A stretch of DNA of 64,000 nucleotides from Magnetospirillum sp. 64-120 (GTDB taxonomy: Bacteria > Pseudomonadota > Alphaproteobacteria > Rhodospirillales > Magnetospirillaceae). The DNA lies in NCBI GenBank assembly GCA_001898825.1, contig MKVK01000008.1:73008-137007 (forward strand), read 5' to 3'. A program made the translations under genes and the position numbers. The notes beneath the pieces are model-generated. The model was not told where the DNA came from. It made no database searches and saw nothing but the letters and a program-made list of their open reading frames with translations. Below, piece by piece: positions 48,744 to 58,511 of this stretch (position 1 is the first letter of the stretch; each line of letters opens with the position of its first letter).

Positions 48744-49523
48744 TCACAGTCCTTGGAATTGGGCGCGGCGCTTTTCGCGGAAGGCGGCGACGCCCTCGCG
48801 GAAATCGGCGGTGGCGAACAGGGCGGCAAAGCATTTGCGTTCGTGCATCAATCCGGCTTCCAGGCCGGATTCGAAACTTTTCAGCACCGCTTCCTTGGCG
48901 GCGCGCACCGCCAGCGGCGGCTTGGCGGCGATGGCCTCGGCCAGGGCTTGCACCCGTTCCAGCGTCAATTCGGGTTGACAGGCTTCCGCCACCAAGCCAT
49001 GGGCCAGGGCGGTTTGGGCGTCGATCATCTCGCCGGTCAGCACCATGCGCATGGCCAGGGCCTTGCCCACCGCCCAGGTCAGGCGCTGGGTGCCGCCGGC
49101 GCCGGGAATGATGCCAAGGTTGATTTCCGGCTGGCCGAACTTGGCGTCCAGCCCGGCTATGATGATGTCGGCATGCATGGCCAGTTCGCAGCCGCCGCCC
49201 AGGCAAAAACCGTTCACCGCCGCGACGATGGGCTTGGGAAAGCGGCGGATGGCCGCCCAATATTTGGGGCGGGCGTCGCCTTGGATGGAAACGGCGTCGT
49301 GGGCCGCCAATTCGTTGATGTCGGCCCCGGCGGCGAACACCTTGGGGCCGCCGGTCAGCACGACGGCGCGGATGGCCGCATCGGCCTCGGCCGCTTCCAG
49401 CGCGCTGGCGATTTCCGCCAGGGTCTGGCTGCGCAAAGCGTTACGCGATTCCGGTCGGTTCAGGGTCAGACGCATGATATGCGCCCCCACCCGTTCAGCC
49501 CGGATGTCCGAAAACTGGTTCAT
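48744..49523 (-). CDS. paaF: 2,3-dehydroadipyl-CoA hydratase
   Basis: This 259-residue enoyl-CoA hydratase has SRNALRSQTLAEI, GGPKVFAAGADINELA and NGFCLGGGCELAMHADIIIAG with one catalytic Glu. NLGIIPGAGGTQRL supplies the other. It hydrates 2,3-dehydroadipyl-CoA. It heads the minus-strand run paaF-G-H-I-J-K, which therefore should be transcribed from the 279-base gap upstream. Confidence 0.93.
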   Translation of the reverse strand: MNQFSDIRAERVGAHIMRLTLNRPESRNALRSQTLAEIASALEAAEADAAIRAVVLTGGPKVFAAGADINELAAHDAVSIQGDARPKYWAAIRRFPKPIVAAVNGFCLGGGCELAMHADIIIAGLDAKFGQPEINLGIIPGAGGTQRLTWAVGKALAMRMVLTGEMIDAQTALAHGLVAEACQPELTLERVQALAEAIAAKPPLAVRAAKEAVLKSFESGLEAGLMHERKCFAALFATADFREGVAAFREKRRAQFQGL

Positions 49524-49683
49524 CGGCTTGTCGCCTTCCTGTCCCTGCCCACCTTAAAAGCGATACGTAGTAGCGCCTAGACGTGGGTATTATTGAATTA
49601 TGTTTGGAGGCGTTGATCGCCCCGTTCTTGCTTCCGCCTGCCTATAAAACCGCCAACTTCCCTAGGGGTTTGCGGCGTTTTCG

Positions 49684-49732
49684 AGATTTGGAAGAGATAC
49701 AAAATTGGACTTCATTCTCCAAATCTGGTATC
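49684..49732 (+). promoter_or_regulatory. Candidate operator in the paaF-paaN intergenic region
   Basis: Perfect 9-base arms AGATTTGGA (49684-49692) and TCCAAATCT (49718-49726) are 25 bases apart. A second pair, GATAC (49696-49700) and GTATC (49728-49732), has a similar spacing. The gap (49524-49802) separates divergent paa transcripts and is otherwise non-coding. A PaaR- or PaaX-type regulator site is plausible. Confidence 0.4.
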
Positions 49733-49802
49733 AAAAATCAAGAGCCATGGAGACGATCATCCACGAATGGCGAAAAAACACCGATTTCAGGGAAGGAAAA
49801 GC

Positions 49803-51470
49803 ATGAGCCAGGATTTCTTCGCCACCCACCAAGCGACCTTGCAAGGGGCGCTGGACGCCATCGCCAAGCGTGGGTTCTGGTCTCCGTATCCGGAAGCGCC
49901 GTCGGGGCGCATCTATGGCGAAACCGCCGCCGCCGATGGCGAGGCCGCCTTCAAGGCCCGTCTGGAAAAGCCCTTTGACCTGAAGCAGCCGGGCACCAAG
50001 GCCATGGTGGGGGCGGAAGTCTCGCCGTTCGGCTTCGCGCTGGGCATCACTTATCCCAGCCCGGACGTGGACGCGGTGATGGCGGCGGCGAAAGCCGCGC
50101 TGCCGGCCTGGCGCAAGGCCGGCGCCAAGGCGCGGGCCGGGGTGTGCCTGGAAATCCTGCACCGCTTGAACCGCCGGTCCTTCGAAATCGCCCACGCCGT
50201 CCAGCACACCACCGGCCAGGCCTTCATCATGGCGTTCCAGGCGGGTGGCCCGCACGCCCAGGACCGTGGCCTGGAAGCGGTGGCCTATGGCTATCGCGCC
50301 ATGGCGGAAGTGCCCGAACACACAGTTTGGGAAAAGCCCCAGGGCAAGGCCGATCCCTTGCGCATGGACAAGGACTACCACATCGTCGGCCAGGGCGTTT
50401 CGCTGATGATCGGCTGTTCCACCTTCCCGACCTGGAACGGCTATCCCGGTCTGTTCGCGTCCTTGGTCACCGGCAACGCGGTGGTGGTCAAGCCCCATCC
50501 CGGCGCCATCCTGCCCTTGGCGATCACCGTGGAAATCGCCCGTGACGTGCTGGCCGAAGCCGGCCTGCCCCAGGACGTGGTGCTGTTGGCCGCCGACACG
50601 GCGGATGCGCCGCTGGCCAAGGATCTGGCCTTGCGCCCCGAGGTCAAGATCATCGACTTCACCGGGTCTTCGGCTTTCGGCACCTGGCTGGAACAGAACG
50701 CCCGTCAGGCCCGCACCTATGCCGAAAAGGCCGGCGTCAACTTCATCGTCATGGAATCGGCGGACGACCTGAAGGCGGTGACCCGCAATCTGGCGTTCTC
50801 GCTGTCGCTTTATTCCGGGCAGATGTGCACGACGCCGCAGAACATCTTCGTGCCGCGTGGCGGCATCAAGGTGGGCGGCGAAACCGTGTCCTTCGACGAA
50901 GTGGCCGGGGCCATCGCCGGCGCTGTCGCCAAGTTCAATTCCGATCCCGAACGTGCCGTCGAGGTGTTGGGCGCCATCCAGTCGCAGGCCACCTGCGACC
51001 GGCTGGAACAGGCCAAGGGCATGGGCAAGGTGCTGCTGGAAAGCCGTGAAATCACCCATCCCGCCTTCCCTGGCGCCCGGGTGCGCACGCCGTTGATGCT
51101 GACGGCGGACGCCGCCCGGGGTGACGTCTTCACCCAGGAATTGTTCGGCCCCATTTCCTTTGTCATCGCGGTGGATTCCGCCGAAGCCGGTCTGGAACTG
51201 GCGACCAGGACCGCCAAGCAGCACGGCGCGCTGACGGCGTCGGTCTATTCCACCGACCCGGCCTTCCTGGCCAAGGCCGAGGATCTGTGCGTGGATGCCG
51301 GCGTGGCGTTGTCGGAAAACCTGACCGGCGGCGTCTTCGTCAACCAGTCGGCGGCGTTCTCGGACTACCACGGTTCGGGCGCCAATCCGGCGGCCAACGC
51401 GTCGTTGTGCGACAGCGCCTTTGTCGCCGAGCGCTTCCGCGTGGTGCAAGTGCGCCGTCATTCGGCGTGA
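49803..51470 (+). CDS. paaN: Phenylacetate degradation aldehyde dehydrogenase PaaN
   Basis: This 555-residue protein of the aldehyde dehydrogenase superfamily has the nucleophile C342 in LYSGQMCTTPQNIF. FTGSSAFGTWLE is the NAD loop, and TQELFGPISFVIAV follows. It lacks the MaoC-like hydratase domain of the bifunctional PaaZ. PaaN-type enzymes oxidise the ring-opened semialdehyde; the hydrolytic step then needs a separate hydratase. GGAAGG precedes the ATG at 49803. It is divergent from paaF. A REP-like element separates it from paaY. Confidence 0.92.
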   Translation: MSQDFFATHQATLQGALDAIAKRGFWSPYPEAPSGRIYGETAAADGEAAFKARLEKPFDLKQPGTKAMVGAEVSPFGFALGITYPSPDVDAVMAAAKAALPAWRKAGAKARAGVCLEILHRLNRRSFEIAHAVQHTTGQAFIMAFQAGGPHAQDRGLEAVAYGYRAMAEVPEHTVWEKPQGKADPLRMDKDYHIVGQGVSLMIGCSTFPTWNGYPGLFASLVTGNAVVVKPHPGAILPLAITVEIARDVLAEAGLPQDVVLLAADTADAPLAKDLALRPEVKIIDFTGSSAFGTWLEQNARQARTYAEKAGVNFIVMESADDLKAVTRNLAFSLSLYSGQMCTTPQNIFVPRGGIKVGGETVSFDEVAGAIAGAVAKFNSDPERAVEVLGAIQSQATCDRLEQAKGMGKVLLESREITHPAFPGARVRTPLMLTADAARGDVFTQELFGPISFVIAVDSAEAGLELATRTAKQHGALTASVYSTDPAFLAKAEDLCVDAGVALSENLTGGVFVNQSAAFSDYHGSGANPAANASLCDSAFVAERFRVVQVRRHSA

Positions 51471-51485
51471 TATGCCATACTCGTC

Positions 51486-51559
51486 ACCCCCGGGCTTGAC
51501 CCGGGGGTCCATGGCGGCGCGGCCGCCTTTGGCGTGGATGCCCGGGTCAAGCCCGGGCA
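51486..51559. repeat. REP-like double palindrome, copy 2
   Basis: The hairpin ACCCCCGGG-CTTGA-CCCGGGGGT (51486-51508) is followed by a GGCGGCGCGGCCGCC middle segment and the hairpin TGCCCGGG-TCAAG-CCCGGGCA (51539-51559). Both loops match those of copy 1 at 6779-6835. It lies between paaN and paaY. Confidence 0.75.
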
Positions 51560-51584
51560 TGACGATCATCTCAGGAGCAAGCTC

Positions 51585-52193
51585 ATGCGTCCCACCGTCT
51601 ATGCCATCGACGGCGTCGTTCCCGTGGTGGACCCCACCGCTTTCGTCCACCCCACCGCCGTGTTGATCGGCGACGTCATCATCGGCCCGCGGGCCTATAT
51701 CGGGCCGCTGGCCAGCTTGCGCGGCGATTTCGGTGCCATCCGCATCGGTGCCGGCGCCAATGTGCAGGATTGCTGCGTCATGCATGCCTTTCCCGGCCAG
51801 GACGCGGTGGTGGAAGAAGACGGCCATGTGGGCCACGGTGCCATCCTGCATGGCTGCGTGGTGGGCAGGAACGCCCTGGTCGGCATGAATTCGGTGGTGA
51901 TGGATGGGGCAGTGGTCGGTGAATGTTCCATCGTCGCCGCCCAATCCTTCGTGCGCGCCGGCGCCATCCTGCCGGCGCGGTCATTGATCGGCGGTATTCC
52001 GGCCAAGGTGATGCGGGAACTGACCGACCAGGACATTGCCTGGAAGTCGGCGGGCACCGCCGAATATCAACGCCTGACCGAACGTTCGCTGGCCACCATG
52101 GTGGCGTGCGAACCGTTGACCGAAGCCGAACCCAACCGCCCCAAGGTGGACGCCGGTTCAGTGGCGCCGCTGCATGTCACCAAGGGCGGCTAA
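51585..52193 (+). CDS. paaY: Phenylacetate degradation protein PaaY (gamma-carbonic-anhydrase fold)
   Basis: This 202-residue left-handed beta-helix hexapeptide-repeat protein has [45 protein letters not shown] and [17 protein letters not shown]. PaaY is a metal-dependent thioesterase that removes 2-hydroxycycloheptatriene-CoA, a toxic dead end of the pathway. AGGAG precedes the ATG at 51585; the frame opens within the REP element. It overlaps convergent truA by 4 bases. Confidence 0.93.
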   Translation: MRPTVYAIDGVVPVVDPTAFVHPTAVLIGDVIIGPRAYIGPLASLRGDFGAIRIGAGANVQDCCVMHAFPGQDAVVEEDGHVGHGAILHGCVVGRNALVGMNSVVMDGAVVGECSIVAAQSFVRAGAILPARSLIGGIPAKVMRELTDQDIAWKSAGTAEYQRLTERSLATMVACEPLTEAEPNRPKVDAGSVAPLHVTKGG

Positions 52194-52927
52194 TACTTCA
52201 CCCCGGTAAAGTACAGACCCTCGGGCGGCGCGGTGGGGCCGGCCGCCGATCGGTCGCGGGCCTCCAGCGCCTGTCTGACCCGCTCAGGCGTCCATTTGCC
52301 CTCGCCCACCAGTTTCAGCGTGCCCACCATGTTGCGCACTTGGTGGTGCAGGAAGGATCGGGCCTTGGCGACGATGCGGATTTCCTCGTCAACCTGGGTC
52401 ACGTCCAGCACGTCCAAGGATTTGTCGGGGCTTTGCGCCTGACAGGCGGCGGCGCGGAAGCTGGTGAAGTCGTGGCGGCCCAACAGCAGTTGCGCGGCCT
52501 GGTGCATGGCTGCCGCATCCAGTTTCACCGCCACCCACCAGGCGCGGTCGGCGTCAATGGCGAGCGGCGCCCGCCGATTGACGATACGGTACAGATAAGA
52601 CCGGCCCTGGGCCGAAAAGCGCGCATGGAAATCGTCACCCACCTGTTCGGCGGCGCGGATGGCGATGGGATGGGGCTTTAAGTGGAAGTTCAGGCCGCCC
52701 TGCACCCGGTCGGCGGTGAAATCCTTGGCCAGGTCGAAATGCGCCACCTGTCCGGTGGCGTGGACGCCGGCATCGGTGCGGCCGGCGGCGGTCACCGTCA
52801 CTTCCTCGCCGGACAGCTTGAAGATGGCCTTTTCCAGTTCACCTTGGACGGATGGGCCGTTGTCCTGGCGTTGCCAGCCCACATAGGGCGTGCCGTGATA
52901 TTCCACCAGCAGCTTGAAACGCGGCAT
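52190..52927 (-). CDS. truA: tRNA pseudouridine synthase A
   Basis: This 245-residue enzyme makes pseudouridine at positions 38-40 of tRNA anticodon arms. It starts [18 protein letters not shown], and the catalytic Asp is D52 in [30 protein letters not shown] is the conserved C-terminal motif. The length is normal. It follows the DUF1674 gene by 3 bases, giving the likely transcript xseA-DUF1674-truA. Confidence 0.97.
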   Translation of the reverse strand: MPRFKLLVEYHGTPYVGWQRQDNGPSVQGELEKAIFKLSGEEVTVTAAGRTDAGVHATGQVAHFDLAKDFTADRVQGGLNFHLKPHPIAIRAAEQVGDDFHARFSAQGRSYLYRIVNRRAPLAIDADRAWWVAVKLDAAAMHQAAQLLLGRHDFTSFRAAACQAQSPDKSLDVLDVTQVDEEIRIVAKARSFLHHQVRNMVGTLKLVGEGKWTPERVRQALEARDRSAAGPTAPPEGLYFTGVKY

Positions 52928-52930
52928 GCT

Positions 52931-53083
52931 TCAGAAGTCCGAGCAGCGCCCGGCCTTTTCCCAATCGCCGAAACGGGTGGGTTCGGGGCCTTCCTGGCCG
53001 CCCACCTCTTCCGGGGTGATCGGTTCCGGCTTGGTTTCGGTCTTGGCTTCTTCGGGTTTTTCGTCGTTGCTCTTGTCGCTCAT
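52931..53083 (-). CDS. DUF1674 protein (SDHAF4-like, 50 residues)
   Basis: This very small gene has an ATG at 53083 and a TGA at 52931, giving a 50-residue acidic protein that begins MSDKSNDEKPEE. The C-terminal half, EEVGGQEGPEPTRFGDWEKAG ending in RCSDF, is the DUF1674 signature (G-PEPTR-GDWE, then G-R-CSDF at the very end). The mitochondrial relative SDHAF4 assists assembly of flavinylated succinate dehydrogenase. It lies between xseA and truA with 8 and 3 bases either side. It is easily missed because of its length. Confidence 0.88.
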   Translation of the reverse strand: MSDKSNDEKPEEAKTETKPEPITPEEVGGQEGPEPTRFGDWEKAGRCSDF

Positions 53084-53091
53084 TTTCAATC

Positions 53092-54567
53092 CTATAACAG
53101 GCTGCCCTGGCGGACATCGTCCTTGCCTTTGGCCTTGGGCTTGGCGGCGCCGTGGCCGACCACCACGTCGGTCTTGCCGTCCTTGAATTCAATGCTCCAG
53201 GCAGCACCCGTCTGGGCGTCGGCGGCGCTGACCAGCTTGCCGTCGCCATCGCGCACCACGGCGAAGCCGCGATCCAGAACGTTCTTATAGCTATAACTTT
53301 CCAAAAGCTTGGCGCTTGCATCCAGCCGGCGCGCCTGTTCGGCCAGCAAGCGGGTCATGGATGGCGCCAGCCGTTGGCCCACCTGTTCCAGCTTCAGCGC
53401 CAAGCGGTCCTGACGGGCCTTTTCCGCCTGCAGCGCCGATTTCAGCGCGTGGCCCAGGCGGGTGGACAGGCTGTCCAATTGGTGCGCCTTGGCGGCCAGC
53501 AATTCACGCGGATGGCGCAACTGGCCGGACAGTTTGTCCAGATCGGCCTGACGGCGGTGCAGCAGGTTGGGTAGCGCCAGCCCCAGGCGCTCGGCGCGGT
53601 CGTCCAACTTCAGCCGGGCGTCGTCGATGACCCGGCGCGGATTGGGCAGCGCCCGGGACAGATGCTGGACCCTGATGCGGCGCTCTTCCAGGCCCCGGGC
53701 CATGGCACCCACCAGCCGGGCGGTGCAGTCGGCCACGGTGGCGACCAACTCGGCGCGGACCGGCACCGCCATTTCGGCGGCGGCGGTGGGGGTCGGCGCC
53801 CGCAGATCCGAGGCGAAATCGATCAGTGTGGTGTCGGTTTCGTGTCCCACGGCGCTGATCAGCGGAATACGGCTTTCGGCGGCGGCGCGCACCACCACTT
53901 CCTCGTTGAAGGCCCAAAGGTCCTCGACCGAGCCGCCACCACGCGCCACGATCAGCAGATCGGGGCGCGGCACGCCGTCCTGCGGGAAGGTGTTGAAGCC
54001 CTGGATGGCGCGGGCCACCTGCTCGGCGGCGCCGTCGCCCTGCACCGCCACCGGCCACAGCAGCACCCGGCGCGGGAAGCGGTCGGCAAGCCGGTGCAGA
54101 ATGTCGCGGATCACCGCGCCGGTGGGCGAGGTGACGATGCCGATGACGGCGGGCAGGAAGGGGATGGGCTTCTTGCGGGCCTGCTCGAACAGGCCTTCGG
54201 CCGCCAGCTTGCGGCGGCGGTCTTCCAACAGCTTCAGCAACGCGCCCTGGCCGGCCAGTTCCATGCGCTCGACCACCATCTGGTATTTCGAGCGGCCGGG
54301 ATAGGTGGTCAGCCGCCCGGTGGCGATGACTTCCATGCCGTCTTCCGGGGCCATGGCCAGACGGCCGGCCTGACCGCGCCAGCAGACCGCGTCCAGCACC
54401 GCGTCGGCGTCTTTCAGGGCGAAGTACAGATGGCCGGACGAATGGCGCTTGAAGCCGGAAATCTCGCCCCGGACCCGCACATGGGCGAAGGTTTCCTCGA
54501 CCGTGCGCTTCAGCGCGCCGGACAATTCGGCCACGGAAAATTCAGGCACGTTGCTGCGTTCGTTCAT
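53092..54567 (-). CDS. xseA: Exodeoxyribonuclease VII large subunit
   Basis: From the ATG at 54567 the protein has 491 residues. The N-terminal OB fold ([18 protein letters not shown] to [13 protein letters not shown]) binds single-stranded DNA. The catalytic domain includes [32 protein letters not shown] and [18 protein letters not shown] long coiled-coil region (about 265-440) and a C-terminal [13 protein letters not shown] follow. Upstream ATGs at 54579 and 54603 are possible. xseB is not in the window. The basic tail after residue 470 is Lys-rich. Confidence 0.95.
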   Translation of the reverse strand: MNERSNVPEFSVAELSGALKRTVEETFAHVRVRGEISGFKRHSSGHLYFALKDADAVLDAVCWRGQAGRLAMAPEDGMEVIATGRLTTYPGRSKYQMVVERMELAGQGALLKLLEDRRRKLAAEGLFEQARKKPIPFLPAVIGIVTSPTGAVIRDILHRLADRFPRRVLLWPVAVQGDGAAEQVARAIQGFNTFPQDGVPRPDLLIVARGGGSVEDLWAFNEEVVVRAAAESRIPLISAVGHETDTTLIDFASDLRAPTPTAAAEMAVPVRAELVATVADCTARLVGAMARGLEERRIRVQHLSRALPNPRRVIDDARLKLDDRAERLGLALPNLLHRRQADLDKLSGQLRHPRELLAAKAHQLDSLSTRLGHALKSALQAEKARQDRLALKLEQVGQRLAPSMTRLLAEQARRLDASAKLLESYSYKNVLDRGFAVVRDGDGKLVSAADAQTGAAWSIEFKDGKTDVVVGHGAAKPKAKGKDDVRQGSLL

Positions 54568-54656
54568 GGTCGGGATCATGGCGAAGAGCGGCGATGATTG
54601 CAAACCCGCGTCACCGTGCTAAAACCGCCCGGTTCAGATTTATCGGAGTTGGTGCC

Positions 54657-55940
54657 ATGAAGGTCCTGGTCGTCGGCGGCGGTGGCCGCGAACACGCATT
54701 GTGCTGGAAGCTGGCGCAGTCGCCGCTTTTGACCAAGCTGTGGTGCGCGCCGGGCAATGCCGGCATCAAGGACGTGGCCGAATGCGTCGCCATCAACGCC
54801 GAGGATGTGGCCGCGATCGTGTCCTTCGCCACGGACAACGCGGTCGACCTGGTGGTGGTCGGCCCGGAAGGCCCGCTGTGCCTGGGTCTGGCCGACGCGC
54901 TCGTCGCCGCCGGCATCAAGGTGTTCGGCCCCAGCCGGGCGGCGGCCGAGCTGGAAGGCTCGAAGGGCTTCATGAAGGACATCGTGTCCAAGGCCGGCAT
55001 CCCCACCGCCTGGTACGGCCGCTTCACCGACATGGAACAGGCCAAGTCCTTCATCCGTGAAAAGGGCGCCCCCATCGTGGTCAAGACCGACGGTCTGGCC
55101 GCCGGCAAGGGCGTGGTCGTCGCCATGACCGTGGACGAGGCGCTGGGCGCCGTCGACGACATGATGGGATCGAAGGTGTTCGGCGACGCCGGCAACGAAC
55201 TGGTGATCGAGGAATTCCTGGACGGCGAGGAAGCCAGCTTCTTCGCGCTGTGCGACGGCAAGACCGCGCTGGGTCTGGTGGCGGCCCAGGACCACAAGCG
55301 GGTGGGCGACGGCGATACCGGCCCCAATACCGGCGGCATGGGCGCCTATTCCCCCGCCCCGGTGGTGACGCCGGAACGCGAAGCCGAAGTGATGGAAAAG
55401 TGCATCCTGCCCGCCATCCGCACCATGGCGGCCGAAGGCAAGCCGTTCACCGGCGTGCTGTTCGCTGGCCTGATGTTCACCCAGGCCGGCCCCAAGCTGC
55501 TGGAATTCAACGTGCGTTTCGGCGATCCGGAATGCCAGGTGCTGATGGCGCGGATGAAGTCCGACCTGCTGCCGGTGCTGCTGGCCGGGGCCGAAGGCCG
55601 CCTGGATCAGGTGACGCTGGAATGGCGCGACCAATGCGCCCTGGTGGTGGTGATGGCCGCCGAGGGCTATCCGGGCACCTATAAGAAGAACACGGTGATC
55701 GGCGGCCTGGAACAGGCCAATGCGGTGGACGGCGTCACCGTCCTGCATGCCGGCACCGCGTTCAACGCCCAGGGCCAGGTGGTGGCCACCGGCGGCCGCG
55801 TGCTGGGGGTGACCGCCATCGGCGACACCGTCAAGCAAGCTCGTGAACGGGCCTATCAGGCGGTGGATTCGCTGCGATGGCCAGAAGGTTTCTGCCGTCG
55901 CGACATCGCTTGGCGGGCCTTGGCGCGTGACGACGCGTAA
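54657..55940 (+). CDS. purD: Phosphoribosylamine-glycine ligase
   Basis: This 427-residue ATP-grasp enzyme forms glycinamide ribonucleotide in purine synthesis. It starts [63 protein letters not shown] and [15 protein letters not shown] are family motifs. It is divergent from xseA with 89 bases between starts. A GGAG ribosome site precedes the ATG. The 3' end overlaps the next frame if that gene starts at its GTG. Confidence 0.97.
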   Translation: MKVLVVGGGGREHALCWKLAQSPLLTKLWCAPGNAGIKDVAECVAINAEDVAAIVSFATDNAVDLVVVGPEGPLCLGLADALVAAGIKVFGPSRAAAELEGSKGFMKDIVSKAGIPTAWYGRFTDMEQAKSFIREKGAPIVVKTDGLAAGKGVVVAMTVDEALGAVDDMMGSKVFGDAGNELVIEEFLDGEEASFFALCDGKTALGLVAAQDHKRVGDGDTGPNTGGMGAYSPAPVVTPEREAEVMEKCILPAIRTMAAEGKPFTGVLFAGLMFTQAGPKLLEFNVRFGDPECQVLMARMKSDLLPVLLAGAEGRLDQVTLEWRDQCALVVVMAAEGYPGTYKKNTVIGGLEQANAVDGVTVLHAGTAFNAQGQVVATGGRVLGVTAIGDTVKQARERAYQAVDSLRWPEGFCRRDIAWRALARDDA

Positions 55941-56655
55941 GGGGGCCAGCAACCGGGCCGCTGTGGGGCCGGAACTGTTGGCGGCGTTGAATGCCGGCGC
56001 CGAGCAAACCCGCACGCTGTCGGAAATGCTGGTGATGGATTTTGCGGTGCTGCTGGAAACCGTGGCGCCGCAAATCGATGCCGCCCCCTTGCGGATCGTC
56101 GCCGACCAGGGGGTCACCAAGCGGATGGAACTGGCCGGGCGGCTGATCGGGCCGTGTTGGCGCCAATTGGCCGGCCATGCTTCGGACACCGTGCGGGGCT
56201 GGGCGGCCTATGCCATCGCCGCCAAGGAAGGCTTGACCCTGGCCCAGCGGCTGGAACTGCTGCGGCCCCTGGCCGATGACCCGCATTTCGGCGTACGTGA
56301 ATGGGCCTGGTTGGCGCTGCGCCCCCATGTGGTGGCTGATCCCCTGGAGGCGCTGGCCTTGCTGACACCATGGACGGCCGAAGCCAGTGCCAACCTGCGC
56401 CGTTTCGCGTCGGAAGCGACGCGGCCGCGTGGCGTGTGGTGCGCCCATGTCCGCCCCTTGCGTGATGATCCTGCCCCCGGCTTGGCCGTGTTGCAGCCGT
56501 TGCGCGGCGACGACCATCGCTATGTGCAGGATTCGGTGGCCAACTGGCTGAACGACGCCGCCAAGGACCATCCCGACTGGGTCCGCGGCGTGGTGGAATC
56601 CTGGCAGGGCAGCGCCAGCCCCTATGTGTTGAAGCGGGCGGCGCGTTCGCTTTAG
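55927..56655 (+). CDS. HEAT-repeat-like protein related to DNA alkylation repair (AlkD) family
   Basis: This is a 242-residue mostly helical protein. Repeats such as [30 protein letters not shown] and [15 protein letters not shown] followed by [13 protein letters not shown] resemble the HEAT-like repeats of AlkD-type DNA glycosylases. [11 protein letters not shown]-like ([12 protein letters not shown]) is also common there. The catalytic Asp and aryl residues of AlkD are not clearly identifiable, so enzymatic activity is uncertain. The start is inferred as GTG 55927, overlapping purD by 14 bases; no ATG precedes the conserved region. It is convergent with the LysR gene (4-base overlap). Confidence 0.72.
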   Translation: MTTRKGASNRAAVGPELLAALNAGAEQTRTLSEMLVMDFAVLLETVAPQIDAAPLRIVADQGVTKRMELAGRLIGPCWRQLAGHASDTVRGWAAYAIAAKEGLTLAQRLELLRPLADDPHFGVREWAWLALRPHVVADPLEALALLTPWTAEASANLRRFASEATRPRGVWCAHVRPLRDDPAPGLAVLQPLRGDDHRYVQDSVANWLNDAAKDHPDWVRGVVESWQGSASPYVLKRAARSL

Positions 56656-57542
56656 GCCAGCCCCATCTCGGCCATCAACCAATCGCGGAACACCGCCACC
56701 TTGGGGGTGGACAGGTGGTTGGCCGGGCACACCAGATGATAGGCGTTGGACAGTGGTTGCGCCGGGAACAGGGCGACCAGACGGCCGTCCGCCAGTTCCT
56801 CGGTGACCAGGGTCTGCCACACCAGGGCGGCGCCCAGTCCCGAGACGGCGGCCTGGATCAGCAGGTTGGCGTCGCCGAACGGGCGCAGTTTCAACGGCTG
56901 GTCTGCCGTCACCCCCATGTTCTTCAGCCAGGCCGGCCAATCGGGATAGGTGGGGTCCCAGTTCATGCCTTCGTTGTGCAACAGCATCGCCGACAAAAGA
57001 TCGGTGGGCTGGCGCAGGGTCTGGGCCAGACGCGGATGGGCCACCGCCACCACCATCTCGGCCTTCAGGCGTTCCACATAAAGGCCGGGATAATGGCCCG
57101 AGCCATAGCGGATGGCCACGTCCACGTCCTCGGTGTCGAAATCCACCAGCTTGGTCGAGGCGGCAAGACGGAAATCCAGGTCGGGATGCTGGGCCTGCAG
57201 GCGTTCCAGCCGGGGGATCAGCCAGCGGGCGGCGAAGGACGGCGGCGCCGAGACCACCAGCGGGCCGTTTTCACGACCCACCCGTAGTCTTTCTACGGCA
57301 CGCTCCATGCGGTCGAAAGAATCGGTTAACAGCGGCAGCGCCGCTTCGGCCGGTTCGGTCAAGGTCACGCCGGCCGAGCGCCGGAACAGCTGAACCCCCA
57401 GGTAATCTTCCAGCAGTTTGATCTGCTGGCTGATGGCCGCCGGGGTGACGTGCAGTTCCTTGGCGGCGTCGGCGAAGGATTGGTGGCGGGCAGCGCTTTC
57501 GAAAGCCCGAAGCGAACGCAGGGGCGGGAGACGGCGGACCAT
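56652..57542 (-). CDS. LysR-family transcriptional regulator (GcvA-like)
   Basis: This 296-residue regulator has an N-terminal winged helix (about 6-65) with LRAFESAARHQSFADAAKELHVTPAAISQQIKLLED. The substrate-binding domain starts near residue 92. The start RRLPPLRSLRAFE is typical of the GcvA branch. It is divergent from a DMT exporter with 99 bases between, so it probably controls that gene and itself. The ligand is unknown. Confidence 0.93.
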   Translation of the reverse strand: MVRRLPPLRSLRAFESAARHQSFADAAKELHVTPAAISQQIKLLEDYLGVQLFRRSAGVTLTEPAEAALPLLTDSFDRMERAVERLRVGRENGPLVVSAPPSFAARWLIPRLERLQAQHPDLDFRLAASTKLVDFDTEDVDVAIRYGSGHYPGLYVERLKAEMVVAVAHPRLAQTLRQPTDLLSAMLLHNEGMNWDPTYPDWPAWLKNMGVTADQPLKLRPFGDANLLIQAAVSGLGAALVWQTLVTEELADGRLVALFPAQPLSNAYHLVCPANHLSTPKVAVFRDWLMAEMGLA

Positions 57543-57597
57543 TAGAATTCCTAAACGTCTGGCTCAGAAACACTCGTTTGAAAGCTTAACACGCACG

Positions 57598-57616
57598 GCG
57601 CAGGTTAACCCTGCGC
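57598..57616. promoter_or_regulatory. Inverted repeat in the LysR-DMT intergenic gap
   Basis: GCGCAGG-TTAAC-CCTGCGC forms a perfect 7-base palindrome, 26 bases before the exporter start. It could be the binding site of the adjacent LysR protein or a leader hairpin. Confidence 0.4.
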
Positions 57617-57641
57617 AAGTTTTTCTGAAAGGGTTCCTGTC

Positions 57642-58511
57642 ATGCGGTCCACCATGATCATGGCGGCTGTCGCCGCCGTTCTTTGGGGCGCCAATTTCAA
57701 CTTGTCCCAGTTGGTGGTGCACGAGATGCACCCGCTGCTGGCCGGTGCCGGACGTTTCATCCTGGCCGCCGTGGTCATGATGGCGGTGGCGGGGCTGTGG
57801 CGTCACAAGGTGCCGCTCATCAAGCACTGGCGGGCGTATTTCGTGCTGGGCCTGGTGGGGATCGGCGGCTTCAACCTGCTGTTCTTCATGGGCATGGCCT
57901 CCACCTCGGCGGTGAACGGGGCGCTGATCATGGCCACCAACCCGCTGGTGACCTCGGCGCTGGCCGCCCTGTTCCTGGGGGAACGGCTGGGCCGCGTCCA
58001 GGTGATGGCCATGCCGGTGGCCTTGGCCGGTGTCGCCGTGGTGGTGTTGGGCGGCGGTGCCGGCCTGCATCTGGCCATGGGTGACGCGGCGATGATCGGC
58101 GCCAACCTGTCCTGGGCGCTTTACAACGTGCTGGTGCGGCGGTTGATGCCGGCGGAAAGCGGTGTTTCCAACACCGCCGGCATCATGACCATGGGCGCCT
58201 TGGTGATGGGCGCTGGCGGGCTGATGGTCGGGCTGCCTGCGCAGGCGCCGTCGGGCCAGGCCCTGGGGTCCTTGGCCTTCATGGCGGTGGGCGGCTCGGC
58301 GGTGGCCTATCTGCTGTGGAACGCCGGCATCTCGCGGTTGGGGGCGGCGCGTACCTCGGTGTTCCTTAATCTGGTGCCGATCTCGACCATGAGCATCGCC
58401 GCCCTGGCCGGTCATCCCCCCAGCATTACCCAACTGGCCGGCGCCGCCCTGGTGCTGGCGGCGGTGAGCGCGCCGCTGTGGTGGCCGAAGCCGCGGGTGG
58501 TCACAGCTTAG
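57642..58511 (+). CDS. EamA/DMT-family transporter
   Basis: This 289-residue inner-membrane protein has ten hydrophobic segments arranged as two EamA repeats (about 5-135 and 148-285). WGANFNLSQLVVHEMHPLLAGAGRF opens the first repeat, and MAVGGSAVAYLLWNAGISRLGAARTSVFLNL lies in the second. Members export amino acids or other metabolites; the substrate is not predictable. An AAAGGG ribosome site precedes the ATG. Divergent control by the LysR gene is likely. The end overlaps a convergent small gene by 11 bases. Confidence 0.92.
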   Translation: MRSTMIMAAVAAVLWGANFNLSQLVVHEMHPLLAGAGRFILAAVVMMAVAGLWRHKVPLIKHWRAYFVLGLVGIGGFNLLFFMGMASTSAVNGALIMATNPLVTSALAALFLGERLGRVQVMAMPVALAGVAVVVLGGGAGLHLAMGDAAMIGANLSWALYNVLVRRLMPAESGVSNTAGIMTMGALVMGAGGLMVGLPAQAPSGQALGSLAFMAVGGSAVAYLLWNAGISRLGAARTSVFLNLVPISTMSIAALAGHPPSITQLAGAALVLAAVSAPLWWPKPRVVTA

